A stretch of DNA of 52,881 nucleotides from assembly GCA_029210985.1 (NCBI GenBank), contig JARGFR010000003.1:1-52881 (forward strand), read 5' to 3'. Position 1 is the stretch's first letter, and the number at the start of each line of letters is the position of its first letter. Source of the stretch: Spirochaetaceae bacterium. GTDB lineage: Bacteria; Spirochaetota; Spirochaetia; DSM-2461. The notes under the pieces are model-generated. The model was given only the letters and a program-made list of their open reading frames with translations. It was not told where the DNA came from and ran no database searches. The position numbers and the translations under genes were made by a program. Below are positions 9,746 through 20,068 of the stretch, one piece after another.

Positions 9746-10221
9746 AAATCCACTCCCCCGCCGTTATCGGTGATAAAGTCGGCTCTCATTTTTTGGCGCC
9801 ATTCATCCAGACGGCGCGAGAGGTCATCATTTCCCAATGCCAACATCTGAACCGCCAGCATTCCCGCGTTATACGCATTGTCGATCCCCACACATGCCAC
9901 AGGAATCGGTTTGGGCATCTGGACGATGGAATACAACGCATCCAAACCGTTGACTTTGGCGGAAATGGGCACTCCGATAACCGGCAGGATCGTCTTGGAC
10001 GCCACCACTCCGGGAAGGTGAGCCGCCAGGCCGGCACCGCAAATGAACACTTTCACGCCGTCGGCCTGCATGCGCGCCAACTCCTTTTCAAGCTCATCCG
10101 GTATGCGATGCGCGGAAAGAACATGGGCTTCCCATGGAATATCAAACTCTTCCAGGCATCGCGCAGCTCCCTTCATGCGATCGGTGTCGCTCCGACTTCC
10201 GAATAATATTCCGACTTTCAT
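9742..10221 (-). CDS. purE: 5-(carboxyamino)imidazole ribonucleotide mutase, class-I-like PurE
   Basis: [39 protein letters not shown]; overlaps purC. Confidence 0.93.
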   Translation of the reverse strand: MKVGILFGSRSDTDRMKGAARCLEEFDIPWEAHVLSAHRIPDELEKELARMQADGVKVFICGAGLAAHLPGVVASKTILPVIGVPISAKVNGLDALYSIVQMPKPIPVACVGIDNAYNAGMLAVQMLALGNDDLSRRLDEWRQKMRADFITDNGGGVDL

Positions 10222-10238
10222 CGTACGTTATCTCCTTT

Positions 10239-13200
10239 CTAGATAAACCAGGATACGCCGCCCTTGATGAGGGGCTGCTCGGTTTCCATACCCGGTACGT
10301 CGATATACGTCCCTTTTCGCCACCGTTCGCTGTGCCCCATCTTCCCCAGGATGCGTCCGCAGGGCGAGAGAAGCGCCTCGACGGCGCCTGCCGAACCATT
10401 CGGATTGAACTCACCGGCCATGGTGGGACGTCCCGCCATATCGCAGTAGCGGAAAGGAATACGGCCTTCACCTTCCAGTCGGGCCAGAAGCTCAGGCGAT
10501 GCGGAAAAACGGCCTTCTCCATGGCTCACCGGTACGCTGTGAACGTCCTTCGGTCGGATGAGGGACATCCATGGACTCGATGACTCCGAGGCTACGGTTC
10601 GAACAATTCTGGCCACGTGGCGTCCGATTCGATTACGAACCAGCGTCGGCTCATCCGGACCCGGCACTCCCGCTTCTCCGTTGATGAGCCAGCCGCTCTT
10701 TATCAGCGCCTGGAAACCGTTGCAGATTCCAAGAATCAACCCATCCCGGTCCAGCAGGCCGCGAACAGCATCGGCGATTCGCTCATGCCGCAGGATGGCG
10801 GCGATGTATTTTCCGGCGCCGTCCGGCTCGTCTCCCGCCGAAAACCCTCCCGAAACATAGAGAATCTGGCTTCTCCTGATATCCGCGGCCATTTTGGAGA
10901 GCGCATCGTCCAACCTGTGAGGATCTCGATCCAGCAGGATATGTTCCAACGGCTTGGCACCGGCCCGCAGGAAAGCTCGGCGGGCATCGTCTTCGCCGTT
11001 TGTTCCGGGAAACACCGGGATGCAGACCCTGGGACGTCCGCCGCCTAAGGACGGGCCGACATTTCCAGAGCGGAGGGCATTGCCCGGCGGCCGCGGCGAC
11101 CGCAGCGAGCGTGTCGACAAGGGTTTGGCCGTCTCCAAATGATCCTCCGAGTTATCTTCAGGCCACACATCCGCAAATGTCTTCCGCCAGGCTTGCTCGG
11201 CTTCTTCCAGGGGCAATTCTCCGCCGGGCCAGCGTATAATCGAATCGGCGATGCTGCGGCCAAGAATAGAAACCGATGCTCCCGCGGATTCGGCATCCCT
11301 TCTCAGCTCGTCAGGTGAAAGATCGGAGGCGATGATGATGGAGCCGTAATCCGACGCGAAGGGCCGTTTACCGGAAGTTTCATCCAAATCGAATCCGACG
11401 GCGTTTCCCAAAGCCATCATCACCAACTTTGACGCCCAGCCCCCGGCGCCCACCGTGGCGGCGGCCTTCACCGAATTTCGTTTGTTCAACGATTCCAGCC
11501 AGTCCCAGGAGGTTTCCAGGCCGTGGAAGTCCGGCGCCTGCGATTCATCGGCAGAGAACCGGAAAGGAGGCGTGAGAGCAAGGGTGAGATTTCCACCCGG
11601 GAGAGCGGCACCCACCGCTAGACGCCTGTCCATCCAGGCGGCGGCAAAGGCGATGATGGTTGGCGGAACATCCAATTCCTCGAAGCTGCCGCTCATGCTG
11701 TCTTTACCGCCGATGGCCGGCAATCCCCAGCGTCTCTGCACCGTCAAGGCGCCCAGAAGCGCCGCCAGAGGCGCTCCCCAGGATTCCTCACCTCTGTCGG
11801 TCCGGCCGAAGAACTCCTGCAGGCTGAATCGAGTCCGTCTCCAGGATCCGCCGGCGGCGCACATCCTCGCCAGGGCTTCGATCAAAGCCGCCTGGCCTCC
11901 CCGGAAGGGACTGATTTCCGCCAGATCAGGATCGAAACCTACCGTCATGATGCCGGCGGTCTCCACATCGCCGTCGACAGGCAGAAGATGGACCGAGGCT
12001 TCCGCAGGCGTGGCCTGCCGGACTCCGCCGTGAGGCGCCAATACGGTTGTTCCTCCGACACTGGCGTCGAATCGCTCCATTAAACCGCGCCGTGAAGCGA
12101 CGGCCGGAGAACAGAGATGTTTCAGCAGACTCTTAACCGTCAAAGCGTCGGAATCTGCCGCTTCGGAAATTGAATACCCTGCCCCGGACGTACCGCCGGC
12201 AGGAATCAGTGCCCGGGCTCTCCGGCGCACACCGTTTGTATCCAGGAGACGACGGTCGAGGTCTATCACCAACTCGCCCTTCCATGTCATCCGCAGCCGC
12301 CGTGACGATGTTACCCTGGCTGCCGCCACCGCTTCGAGGTTTTCCTCTTCGGCCAATCTGATAAAAGAAACGGCGTCGTTTTCCCGAACCACCACCGCCA
12401 TGCGCTCCTGGGACTCGGAGAGGGCCAATTCAAGACCGTTGAGTCCCTCGTACTTCACCGGCAGGGCATCCAGGTTGATGTCCAAACCATCGGCCAGCTC
12501 GCCGACGGCAACAGCCACGCCCCCGGCGCCGAAATCATTGCAGCGCCGGATCAGACCCGCGGCATCGGGATTCCGGAACAATCTCTGGAGCTTGCGTTCC
12601 TCGGGGGGGTTTCCTTTCTGCACTTCGGCTCCGGCTTTCTCCAGTGAGCTGCCGTTATGAGCCACAGACGACCCGGTGGCTCCGCCGATTCCGTCCCGGC
12701 CGGTTCTGCCGCCCACCACAATCACAACATCGCCGGACTGAGGGATCTCCCGGACAACATGGCCGGCCGGGGAGGCACCCATGACCGCTCCGCATTCCAG
12801 CCTCTTGGCTTCAAACCCCGGATGATAGTGCTCCCTGACCACGGCGCAGGCCAATCCCAGCTGGTTTCCATATCCGGCATACCCTTCGGCGGCGCCGTGA
12901 GCGATGAATCTCTGGGGAAGTTTCCCGGGACGGGTCTGTGCCGCATCCCTTCTCGGGTCGGCGCCCCCGGAGACCCTGAGCGCCTGATGGACATAGGCCC
13001 GACCGGAGAGCGGATCCCTCACGGCCCCGCCGAGGCAGGTGGAGGCGCCGCCGTACGGCTCGATTTCCGTGGGATGGTTGTGGGTTTCATTTTTAAAAGA
13101 GAGCAGCCACGGATGGTTTTCTCCATTGATTCGGGCATCCACCTTCAAGGTGCAGGCGTTGATTTCCTCGGAAACGTCCCAGTCATCCACCAGGCCCATA

Positions 13201-14045
13201 ATTCTCGCCTCCCTGGCGGCGATGGTGGCCAGATCCATGAGCGTCTTGGGACGGTCTGAACGGCCGCATACGGTCCTGGCCTCGTCCCATTGGGAGAGTG
13301 CTTCGACGATATCGTCCGAGTCCCCTCCGGCGGCGATGCGAATGGATTCCAATTCTGTTTCAAACGTGGTGTGTCTGCAGTGGTCGGACCAGTATGTATC
13401 CAATGCCCGAAGTTCCGCCAATGTGGGATCGCGAGATTCCTCCCGCGCAAACCAATCCCGGATAAAAGCCAGATCTTCGGTATTCAACGCCAAGCCGAAA
13501 TCGGAACGAAGGAGATCCAAATTTTCTTTCGTCTTGGAAACAAATCCGTCCAGGCGGGTGATTGAGAGGGGTTCCCGGGAAGACCTGCCCAGAGAGGATC
13601 TATTCAGGTCTTTCGGGCGGGAGTCCACTGGGTTGATCAGCCAGGAGCGGATTTTTTCCATCGCTTCATCATCTAAATGACCGGAAAGAACGAAGATGTC
13701 GGCACGCTTCACATCGATATCCCGTTCCGGCCAGAGGAGCCGAAGACACCGCTCCGCGGAATCCGCACGCTGGTCGAACTGACCAGGCAGATATTCCCTG
13801 GCGATAAAGCGGCCCTGGGGAACGAAAGATGGAAGGAGACGATCCGTGGGCGCCTCATAGAGAATACCCGCTGCGGCGGAGCTGAGTTCCCGCTCCTCCA
13901 ATCCGGATATTTCATAGAGGCTGATGAGACGAAGGTGTTCCAGATCCGGCAAATGCAGGACAGATCGGAGCTCGGCCGCCAAGCTCATCGCCTCAACGTC
14001 CCGACCACTCTGACGTTCTACATATATTTGGTGATTCTGACTCAT
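10239..14045 (-). CDS. purL: Single-chain phosphoribosylformylglycinamidine synthase (synthase plus fused glutaminase domain); start placed at internal ATG 14045, ORF-track start 14123 considered less likely
   Basis: About 1268 aa; NETHNHPTEIEPYGGASTCLGGAVRD; GATase domain VCIPVFPGTNGEDDA... LGICNGFQALIKSG; ATG at 14045 follows GGGGGAAGG, whereas 14123 abuts the riboswitch P1. Confidence 0.93.
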   Translation of the reverse strand: MSQNHQIYVERQSGRDVEAMSLAAELRSVLHLPDLEHLRLISLYEISGLEERELSSAAAGILYEAPTDRLLPSFVPQGRFIAREYLPGQFDQRADSAERCLRLLWPERDIDVKRADIFVLSGHLDDEAMEKIRSWLINPVDSRPKDLNRSSLGRSSREPLSITRLDGFVSKTKENLDLLRSDFGLALNTEDLAFIRDWFAREESRDPTLAELRALDTYWSDHCRHTTFETELESIRIAAGGDSDDIVEALSQWDEARTVCGRSDRPKTLMDLATIAAREARIMGLVDDWDVSEEINACTLKVDARINGENHPWLLSFKNETHNHPTEIEPYGGASTCLGGAVRDPLSGRAYVHQALRVSGGADPRRDAAQTRPGKLPQRFIAHGAAEGYAGYGNQLGLACAVVREHYHPGFEAKRLECGAVMGASPAGHVVREIPQSGDVVIVVGGRTGRDGIGGATGSSVAHNGSSLEKAGAEVQKGNPPEERKLQRLFRNPDAAGLIRRCNDFGAGGVAVAVGELADGLDINLDALPVKYEGLNGLELALSESQERMAVVVRENDAVSFIRLAEEENLEAVAAARVTSSRRLRMTWKGELVIDLDRRLLDTNGVRRRARALIPAGGTSGAGYSISEAADSDALTVKSLLKHLCSPAVASRRGLMERFDASVGGTTVLAPHGGVRQATPAEASVHLLPVDGDVETAGIMTVGFDPDLAEISPFRGGQAALIEALARMCAAGGSWRRTRFSLQEFFGRTDRGEESWGAPLAALLGALTVQRRWGLPAIGGKDSMSGSFEELDVPPTIIAFAAAWMDRRLAVGAALPGGNLTLALTPPFRFSADESQAPDFHGLETSWDWLESLNKRNSVKAAATVGAGGWASKLVMMALGNAVGFDLDETSGKRPFASDYGSIIIASDLSPDELRRDAESAGASVSILGRSIADSIIRWPGGELPLEEAEQAWRKTFADVWPEDNSEDHLETAKPLSTRSLRSPRPPGNALRSGNVGPSLGGGRPRVCIPVFPGTNGEDDARRAFLRAGAKPLEHILLDRDPHRLDDALSKMAADIRRSQILYVSGGFSAGDEPDGAGKYIAAILRHERIADAVRGLLDRDGLILGICNGFQALIKSGWLINGEAGVPGPDEPTLVRNRIGRHVARIVRTVASESSSPWMSLIRPKDVHSVPVSHGEGRFSASPELLARLEGEGRIPFRYCDMAGRPTMAGEFNPNGSAGAVEALLSPCGRILGKMGHSERWRKGTYIDVPGMETEQPLIKGGVSWFI

Positions 14046-14125
14046 TCCTTCCCCCGAGGAATTCACGGGAGAATTTCCAACTCGACGGATTTCATCGGAA
14101 ATCCACTGATTCGAGGAGGTCATTC

Positions 14126-14190
14126 GCCCATAGTAGTTCGTTTACGGCGAACTGTAGAAACTCCCGCCCGTATCGCAGGATTATATGGAC
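14126..14190 (-). ncRNA. Purine riboswitch aptamer, guanine class
   Basis: Minus strand GTCCATATAATCCTGCGATACGGGCGGGAGTTTCTACAGTTCGCCGTAAACGAACTACTATGGGC: P1 GUCCAUA/UAUGGGC, P2 CCUGC/GCGGG with L2 GAUACGG, J2/3 GUUUCUAC, P3 AGUUCG/CGAACU with L3 CCGUAAA, J3/1 A-C-U (C74 equivalent). Confidence 0.95.
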
Positions 14191-14199
14191 TTGTTTCAA

Positions 14200-14225
14200 G
14201 CCAACTTATACCAAGAACGCTACCA
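14200..14225 (-). promoter_or_regulatory. Candidate extended -10 promoter for the purL transcript
   Basis: Minus strand TTCTTGGTATAAGTTGG contains TGG-TATAAG about 15-25 nt upstream of the aptamer; no convincing -35. Confidence 0.4.
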
Positions 14226-14268
14226 TGGAGGCGGGCTGAGGGACAAGCTCTTCGCCTTGCCCGGCAGG

Positions 14269-15723
14269 CTACCCTCCCAAGGCCTCCCAGTCCAGCCCGC
14301 TTAATTCCTCACAGACTTTTTTCACCGTGCTCTCGCTCTCAGGAAGCATGTCTTTTCCGGCTTTTCGGCGGTCCAATTCATCACGGAGAATGCCGTGGGA
14401 GTCAGGGGTGACCGGGAACCGACCGGCGAAAAAAATGCCCAGTATCAAGATGGGAACCGTACCGAACACCAGAAGCAGCCGCAGTCCGTCGGTGTTCGCC
14501 GACTGGGCCGAGCTCCCGTCCCCGAAACCCAGAAGACTCAAGGCAACACCAACGAGGGGAACCGCCAGGGCGCCTTGAGTGAGCTTTCTGGCCAGAGTCA
14601 TCGCCCCGGCATACAAACCCGCTCTTCTCTTACCGTCGATGAGTTCACCGACGTCGGTCACCGACGGAAGAACAGCCCATGGAACAAAGACTCCCGCCGA
14701 AAGGCCGATGCCCAGAAGTGCGCAAACGGCAAGAATGGCCAACAAGGACGAGGAAGAGTTGAGAAACAATGTCATGAGCAGACCCAAGACCCAGATCGAT
14801 ACACCGACGGCGTAAGACCGCCCCTTTCCCCGTCGATTCGCCAGACGAACCCAAAGGAGCAGGGACAGAATTTCACAGCCCATCATCGTCCCCATGGCCA
14901 CCGAATACATTCCGGGGCGAACCAGCACATAGGAGAGATAATAGGCAAAGAGCAGCATAACGACGTCCATCGCGGTATATGCACAGATATACAGACCCAT
15001 ATGGTGTCGGAAACTCCGATTTCTCACCAATCCGGCAAAGCCGGCCATGAGATCTTTCAGCCCTCCGCCCAACTCGGCTTCTTCTTCCGTCGGCAATTCC
15101 CGGGTTCCAAACACGACGGGAATCAGGATGATCGCGTAAAACGCGCCGAAGAGGGCACCCATCAAACCGTAGCCTTTCGGTCCGCCGCCCGAGGTATTGA
15201 TGATAATCTTGGGCAGCGTGCCGGCCAACAGGGCCGAAATCATACTGAAAGCCATTCTGGCGCCGCTCAAACGGCTCCGTTCGCGATAGTCCCGAGTCAT
15301 ATCCGCATTAAGTGCGCTGTAAGGCACCATCACCATGGTGAAGACAGTGCTGAAGAACACATATACGGCGGTATAGTAAGCCACTTGGAGGGTTGCCGAG
15401 GCATTCGGCAAGGCCGTCCAGAGAAGGAAGAAACTGAGGAATACAAGCGGTATGGCAATGAGTATCCAGAATCTCCGACGGCCCATCCGGGTGCGGGTAC
15501 GGTCTGATATCCGGCCCATCAGAGGATCCGAAACGGCGTCCCAGACTTTTCCGATGCCGAATATCAAGGCACCCGACCACGGAGGAAGGCCGACGGTTTC
15601 GGTGAGAAAAAACAGAAATAGCATTCCGATGATGAGGAATGCCCCTCCGCCGTACATGTCGCCGAGCCCGTAGGAAAGAAGGTGTCTGATTCCGATGGGG
15701 GATGGAGCCGATCTCTGCTGCAT
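14269..15723 (-). CDS. MFS transporter, GPH (glycoside-pentoside-hexuronide:cation) family
   Basis: 12-TM protein; FGIGKVWDAVSDPLMGRISDRTRTRMGRRRFWILI is a GPH/MelB-type N-terminal motif. Confidence 0.87.
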   Translation of the reverse strand: MQQRSAPSPIGIRHLLSYGLGDMYGGGAFLIIGMLFLFFLTETVGLPPWSGALIFGIGKVWDAVSDPLMGRISDRTRTRMGRRRFWILIAIPLVFLSFFLLWTALPNASATLQVAYYTAVYVFFSTVFTMVMVPYSALNADMTRDYRERSRLSGARMAFSMISALLAGTLPKIIINTSGGGPKGYGLMGALFGAFYAIILIPVVFGTRELPTEEEAELGGGLKDLMAGFAGLVRNRSFRHHMGLYICAYTAMDVVMLLFAYYLSYVLVRPGMYSVAMGTMMGCEILSLLLWVRLANRRGKGRSYAVGVSIWVLGLLMTLFLNSSSSLLAILAVCALLGIGLSAGVFVPWAVLPSVTDVGELIDGKRRAGLYAGAMTLARKLTQGALAVPLVGVALSLLGFGDGSSAQSANTDGLRLLLVFGTVPILILGIFFAGRFPVTPDSHGILRDELDRRKAGKDMLPESESTVKKVCEELSGLDWEALGG

Positions 15724-15943
15724 ATCGGCAGTACAGCACGGGTCTGATCAGCGGTCAAGAGAATGTACTCTGTCGTTACGGCATCACCTTGCCGCGTAGT
15801 CATCAGGAACGACGGATTGTCCTACATTCTTGTATCTTTTGTTCAATCTTAGCGCCAATATGTGCCTTTTTTGCCGCAAAGACTTTCGCCGACTCCGAAT
15901 CATCGTGTATAAAAATGGAAGTATTTATCAAAAAGGAGACAAC

Positions 15944-16700
15944 AATGAAAAAGATTCTATTCGCGATTCTGGTTATGGCGGCCATACTCGTCGTTCCTTT
16001 ATTCGCCAATGGCGGTTCCGATGACGGTGAGAAGGTGTATGTATTCGCGTCCGACGCCACATGGCCCCCCATGGAATTCGTCGATGAAAACGGCGATATC
16101 GTCGGTTTCGATATGGACCTTCTGGACGCTGTGGCGAAAGCCGCCGGATTTCAGTACGAGGTGCAGAACACCGGATGGGACGGGATTTTCGCCGGTCTGG
16201 CCAACGGATCCTACGATGCCATCATCAGCTCGGTCACCATTACCGAGGAGCGCAAGGCCGCGATGGACTTTTCAGACCCGTATATCAACGCCGGTCAGAT
16301 TCTGATCGTACCCGCCGGCTACTCGGGCGGAGAGATGCTGTCTGATTTCGTCGGCAAGAAAGTCGGCGTGCAGCAGGGCACAACAGGCGATTTCGCCGTC
16401 GAGGAAGTCTCAGGTATCGACCGCAGAGCTTATGACGATGTCGGCTTGGCCGTGGAAGATTTGGTGAACGGCAATCTGGATGCCGTGGTCTGCGATTCCG
16501 TGACCGCTGTCGACTATGTGGCCGCCAATGAGAACTTCAAAGGAAAGCTTGAAATACTCGGCGAGCCCTTCACCGAAGAAGAATTCGGCATCGCCGTTCA
16601 GAAAGGCAGTGACGAACTGCTTTCCATGATCAATGAAGGACTGGCCGCAGTGTTTGCCGACGGCACACAGGCTGAATTGGTCGAGAAGTGGCTGCGCTAG
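15944..16700 (+). CDS. Polar amino-acid ABC transporter substrate-binding protein (SBP family 3)
   Basis: MKKILFAILVMAAILVVPLFANGGS signal; ATWPPMEFVDENGDIVGFDMDLLDAVAK; SD AAAGGAG upstream of ATG 15944. Confidence 0.93.
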
Positions 16701-17482
16701 ATCAGCCCGGGGGGTCCCGCATTGATGTCACCGACGGGGCCCTTCTTCCCAGAAAGGGTGAAAAACATATCGTCGATTCCTGGCGGCTGACCATCGCGTT
16801 CGCCTTCCTGGGTATCATGACGTTGGTGTTCATCGCCAAGGATCCCTTTGATCAGATTTTCCAGGTGATTATCAAGGGAGCACCCCTCACCTTCGGTGTC
16901 ACCGCCGGCGCCATCATGGGATCGGTGGTTCTGGGATTATTCACCGGCCTGGGACAGATTGCCCGGGCAAGGGCCATCAACCTGGTGGCCGGTGTCTATG
17001 TTGAACTGATACGGGGTATCCCTCTATTGGTTCAGCTCATCTTCATCTATTTCGCCCTGGGGAAATTTTTTCAACTGGACGGCATTCCCGCGGCGATTAT
17101 TGCCCTCTCCATCTGTTACGGCGCATACATGGGGGAGATTTTTCGGGCGGGAATCCAATCAATCCCGAAAGGTCAGATGGAAGCCGCCCTGGCATTGGGT
17201 CTCACCAGAGGTCAGGCGATGCGGTATATCATCCTCCCCCAGACAATGAAAATCATACTGCCGGCCATCGGTAATGAGTTCATTGCCATGCTCAAGGATT
17301 CGTCTCTGATTTCGGTCATTGCTTTGAGGGATATACTCCGTCGTGGACGGGAGCACGTCGCCCGAACATTCCTTTCACTGGAAACATACGCCATGGTGGC
17401 CTTGGTCTACCTGGTTTTCACGCTGGTCCTCTCCAAATTGGTGGCCTTGATGGAAGATAGGATGAAGAAAAATGAGCGATAA
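16688..17482 (+). CDS. Polar amino-acid ABC transporter permease (start codon uncertain)
   Basis: HisM/GlnP-type: [46 protein letters not shown]. Confidence 0.92.
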   Translation: MAALDQPGGSRIDVTDGALLPRKGEKHIVDSWRLTIAFAFLGIMTLVFIAKDPFDQIFQVIIKGAPLTFGVTAGAIMGSVVLGLFTGLGQIARARAINLVAGVYVELIRGIPLLVQLIFIYFALGKFFQLDGIPAAIIALSICYGAYMGEIFRAGIQSIPKGQMEAALALGLTRGQAMRYIILPQTMKIILPAIGNEFIAMLKDSSLISVIALRDILRRGREHVARTFLSLETYAMVALVYLVFTLVLSKLVALMEDRMKKNER

Positions 17483-18212
17483 GAAAATCATGGTAGATAT
17501 CAGAGCGGTGGAAAAGGATTTCGGAGTGGTCATGGCCCTCAAAGGGGTCGATCTGGAAGTGAGAGAGGGTGAAGTGGTGCTGATCATCGGACCATCAGGA
17601 TCCGGGAAGAGCACCCTGCTGCGAAGCGTCAATAAGCTGGAACCCCTCACCGGCGGGCAGATTTTTGTTGACGGAGACCCTCTGATCGGTCCCGACGCCG
17701 ATATCCGCAAGATTCGGGAAGAAACAGGAATGGTGTTCCAGGAGTTCAATCTTTTCCCTCACATGACGGCTTTGGAAAACATTTCACTTGCACCGATCAA
17801 AGTGAAGGGGAAGTCCAAGGACGAAGCGCATTCGAAAGCCAGGTCGCTGTTGAAGCGTGTCGGTCTGGGAGACCGGGAGGCAGCCTACCCGGGTCAGCTT
17901 TCAGGCGGACAAAAACAGCGTGTAGCTATTGCCAGAGCCTTGGCGATGGAACCGAAGGTGATGCTGTTCGACGAGCCCACCAGTGCCCTGGATCCTGAAA
18001 TGGTGAAAGAAGTACTGGACGTGATGCTGGATTTGGCCAAGGACGGCATGACAATGATGGTGGTGTCTCATGAAATGGGTTTTGCCCGGGCCGCTGCCGA
18101 CAGGGTGGTCTTCATGGATGAGGGTGAAATCGTGGAAATCGGATCGCCGGATTCCATCTTCAGCAACGCCAAGGAAGAACGAACCCGAAAATTCCTCAAA
18201 CACATACTTTGA
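17472..18212 (+). CDS. Polar amino-acid ABC transporter ATP-binding protein
   Basis: Walker [10 protein letters not shown], signature [15 protein letters not shown], Walker [15 protein letters not shown]. Confidence 0.95.
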   Translation: MSDKKIMVDIRAVEKDFGVVMALKGVDLEVREGEVVLIIGPSGSGKSTLLRSVNKLEPLTGGQIFVDGDPLIGPDADIRKIREETGMVFQEFNLFPHMTALENISLAPIKVKGKSKDEAHSKARSLLKRVGLGDREAAYPGQLSGGQKQRVAIARALAMEPKVMLFDEPTSALDPEMVKEVLDVMLDLAKDGMTMMVVSHEMGFARAAADRVVFMDEGEIVEIGSPDSIFSNAKEERTRKFLKHIL

Positions 18213-18280
18213 AATCATCATATGAGGGAAGAAACCGATAGCCCTTTACCAGAGCGGTCCTTACTCTATATCTTGGTTCA

Positions 18281-20068
18281 ATGTCGTCGAAAAAAAATGG
18301 TTCCAAATCTGAGAAACTCAGCTTCTTCAAGGAGTTCCGGACACTGGGTGTCCATGTCAGGGAATACCGAAGCGCCTATATAGTCGGACTTTTGTTTCTG
18401 ATCCTGACCGACGCCGGTCAAATCGTCATCCCCAGGCTGATGGGTCGATCTGTCGACTTGATATCCGCCGGCCGGGGCGCGGCCCGGGAGGTTGGGGTCC
18501 TGATGCTGGCCGTCGTACTCCTGGCCATATTGGTGGCTGTGGGCCGTTATGGCTGGCGAAACTATATCATCGGTTCAGCCAGGCGAATCGAAGCCGATCT
18601 TCGTGTTCGACTGTATGATAAAATGCTCACCCTCTCGGGATCGTTCTATTCCCGTCACAAGGTGGGCGACCTGATGGCTCGGGCCACAAACGACCTGGAT
18701 TCGGTACGTATGGCCACCGGAATGGCGCTGATTGCCTTTGTTGACGGTGTCTTCATGACCATCGTTATTCTGACCACCCTTTTTATCGGATACGGCCGTC
18801 TCGGGCTCCTGGTTGTCGCTCCTCTTCCTTTGGTGACTTTCATGGCACTGTTTCTGGGACGGCTGGTGGGGCCCATGTTTCGCCGGGTACAGGAGAGCTT
18901 CGCCCGAATCAGTGAACACGTCCAGGAGACGCTGGCGGGGATCAGAGTCATCAAATCATTTGTGCGGGAAAAGAGAGCCCTGGATGCATTCCAGGTCATC
19001 AATGCCGACTACGGAAGAGCCAACATGTCACTCATTCGGTTCTGGGGAATGCTGTTCCCGGCCATGGGCTTTGTTGCCGGTCTCTCGGTACTTCTGCTGC
19101 TGTATTTCGGCGGCATCCGCGTGATTGACGGCCGTATGAGTCCCGGCGACTTCATCGCGGCCCTATCCTATCTCGGTATGCTCATCTGGCCCGCCATGGG
19201 CGCCGGGTGGGTGGTGAACATGATGCAGCGCGGCGCCGCGTCCATGCATCGCATCAACGAGGTACTGGACGAAATTCCCGATATTATCGACGATCCGGAT
19301 GCCGATGACACCGTGTCATTAGGGGATTTGGAATTCCAATCCGTCAGCTATTCATACGATGATGCAAAGCCCGTACTGAAGGACGTCAGCTTTACGGCCC
19401 CAGCGGGTCAGTCCACCGGGATTCTGGGCCGTACCGGAAGCGGCAAGACGACGCTGGTAAAACTGATACCGAGACTGCTCGATCCTCCTCCGGGAACGAT
19501 CCTGATCGGTGGGCGGGACATCCGCATGTCCACCCGAAGTGCATTGAGGAAGAAGTTGGGCATCGTTCCCCAGGATGTCTTCCTGTTCTCCGATACCATC
19601 AAAGCAAACATCGTATTCGCCAATCCTGATGCATCGCCGGAGGAAGTCGAAACTGTGGTGGATGCGGCGGGACTGCGGGCTGATCTCCCCTTCTTCCCCC
19701 AGGGACTGGATACACTTGTCGGCGAACGGGGGGTCACTTTGTCGGGAGGTCAGAAGCAGCGCATCGCCATCGCCCGGGCCATCATCGCCGATCCGGATAT
19801 GCTGGTACTGGATGACGCTCTCTCAGCTGTCGACGCCGATACCGAGGAACGGATTCTGGGAAATCTCTTCGAAGTCCGTCGAGGCCGAACAACACTGATG
19901 ATTTCTCACCGCGTATCGGCTTTATCCCGCTGCGACAGATGCATTGTTCTGGAAGACGGCATGGTGAGTGCCGACGGCACACACCATGAACTGCTGGCCA
20001 TGGACGGATTCTATCGGGAAATCGCCGAACTGCAGAAACTGGAGCACATCGAGGAGGAATCTGCATGA
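18281..20068 (+). CDS. ABC exporter half-transporter with degenerate catalytic site (Walker B ends LDD)
   Basis: 6-TM ABC exporter plus [42 protein letters not shown] (Asp in place of catalytic Glu). Confidence 0.92.
   Translation: MSSKKNGSKSEKLSFFKEFRTLGVHVREYRSAYIVGLLFLILTDAGQIVIPRLMGRSVDLISAGRGAAREVGVLMLAVVLLAILVAVGRYGWRNYIIGSARRIEADLRVRLYDKMLTLSGSFYSRHKVGDLMARATNDLDSVRMATGMALIAFVDGVFMTIVILTTLFIGYGRLGLLVVAPLPLVTFMALFLGRLVGPMFRRVQESFARISEHVQETLAGIRVIKSFVREKRALDAFQVINADYGRANMSLIRFWGMLFPAMGFVAGLSVLLLLYFGGIRVIDGRMSPGDFIAALSYLGMLIWPAMGAGWVVNMMQRGAASMHRINEVLDEIPDIIDDPDADDTVSLGDLEFQSVSYSYDDAKPVLKDVSFTAPAGQSTGILGRTGSGKTTLVKLIPRLLDPPPGTILIGGRDIRMSTRSALRKKLGIVPQDVFLFSDTIKANIVFANPDASPEEVETVVDAAGLRADLPFFPQGLDTLVGERGVTLSGGQKQRIAIARAIIADPDMLVLDDALSAVDADTEERILGNLFEVRRGRTTLMISHRVSALSRCDRCIVLEDGMVSADGTHHELLAMDGFYREIAELQKLEHIEEESA

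Noticed and set aside
12657-13680. Two plus-strand ORFs (200 and 213 aa) opposite purL
   Set aside because: Shadow ORFs of purL; no domain signature
14395-15507. 370-aa plus-strand ORF opposite the GPH transporter
   Set aside because: Antisense to a clear 12-TM transporter; His/Gln/Arg-rich shadow translation
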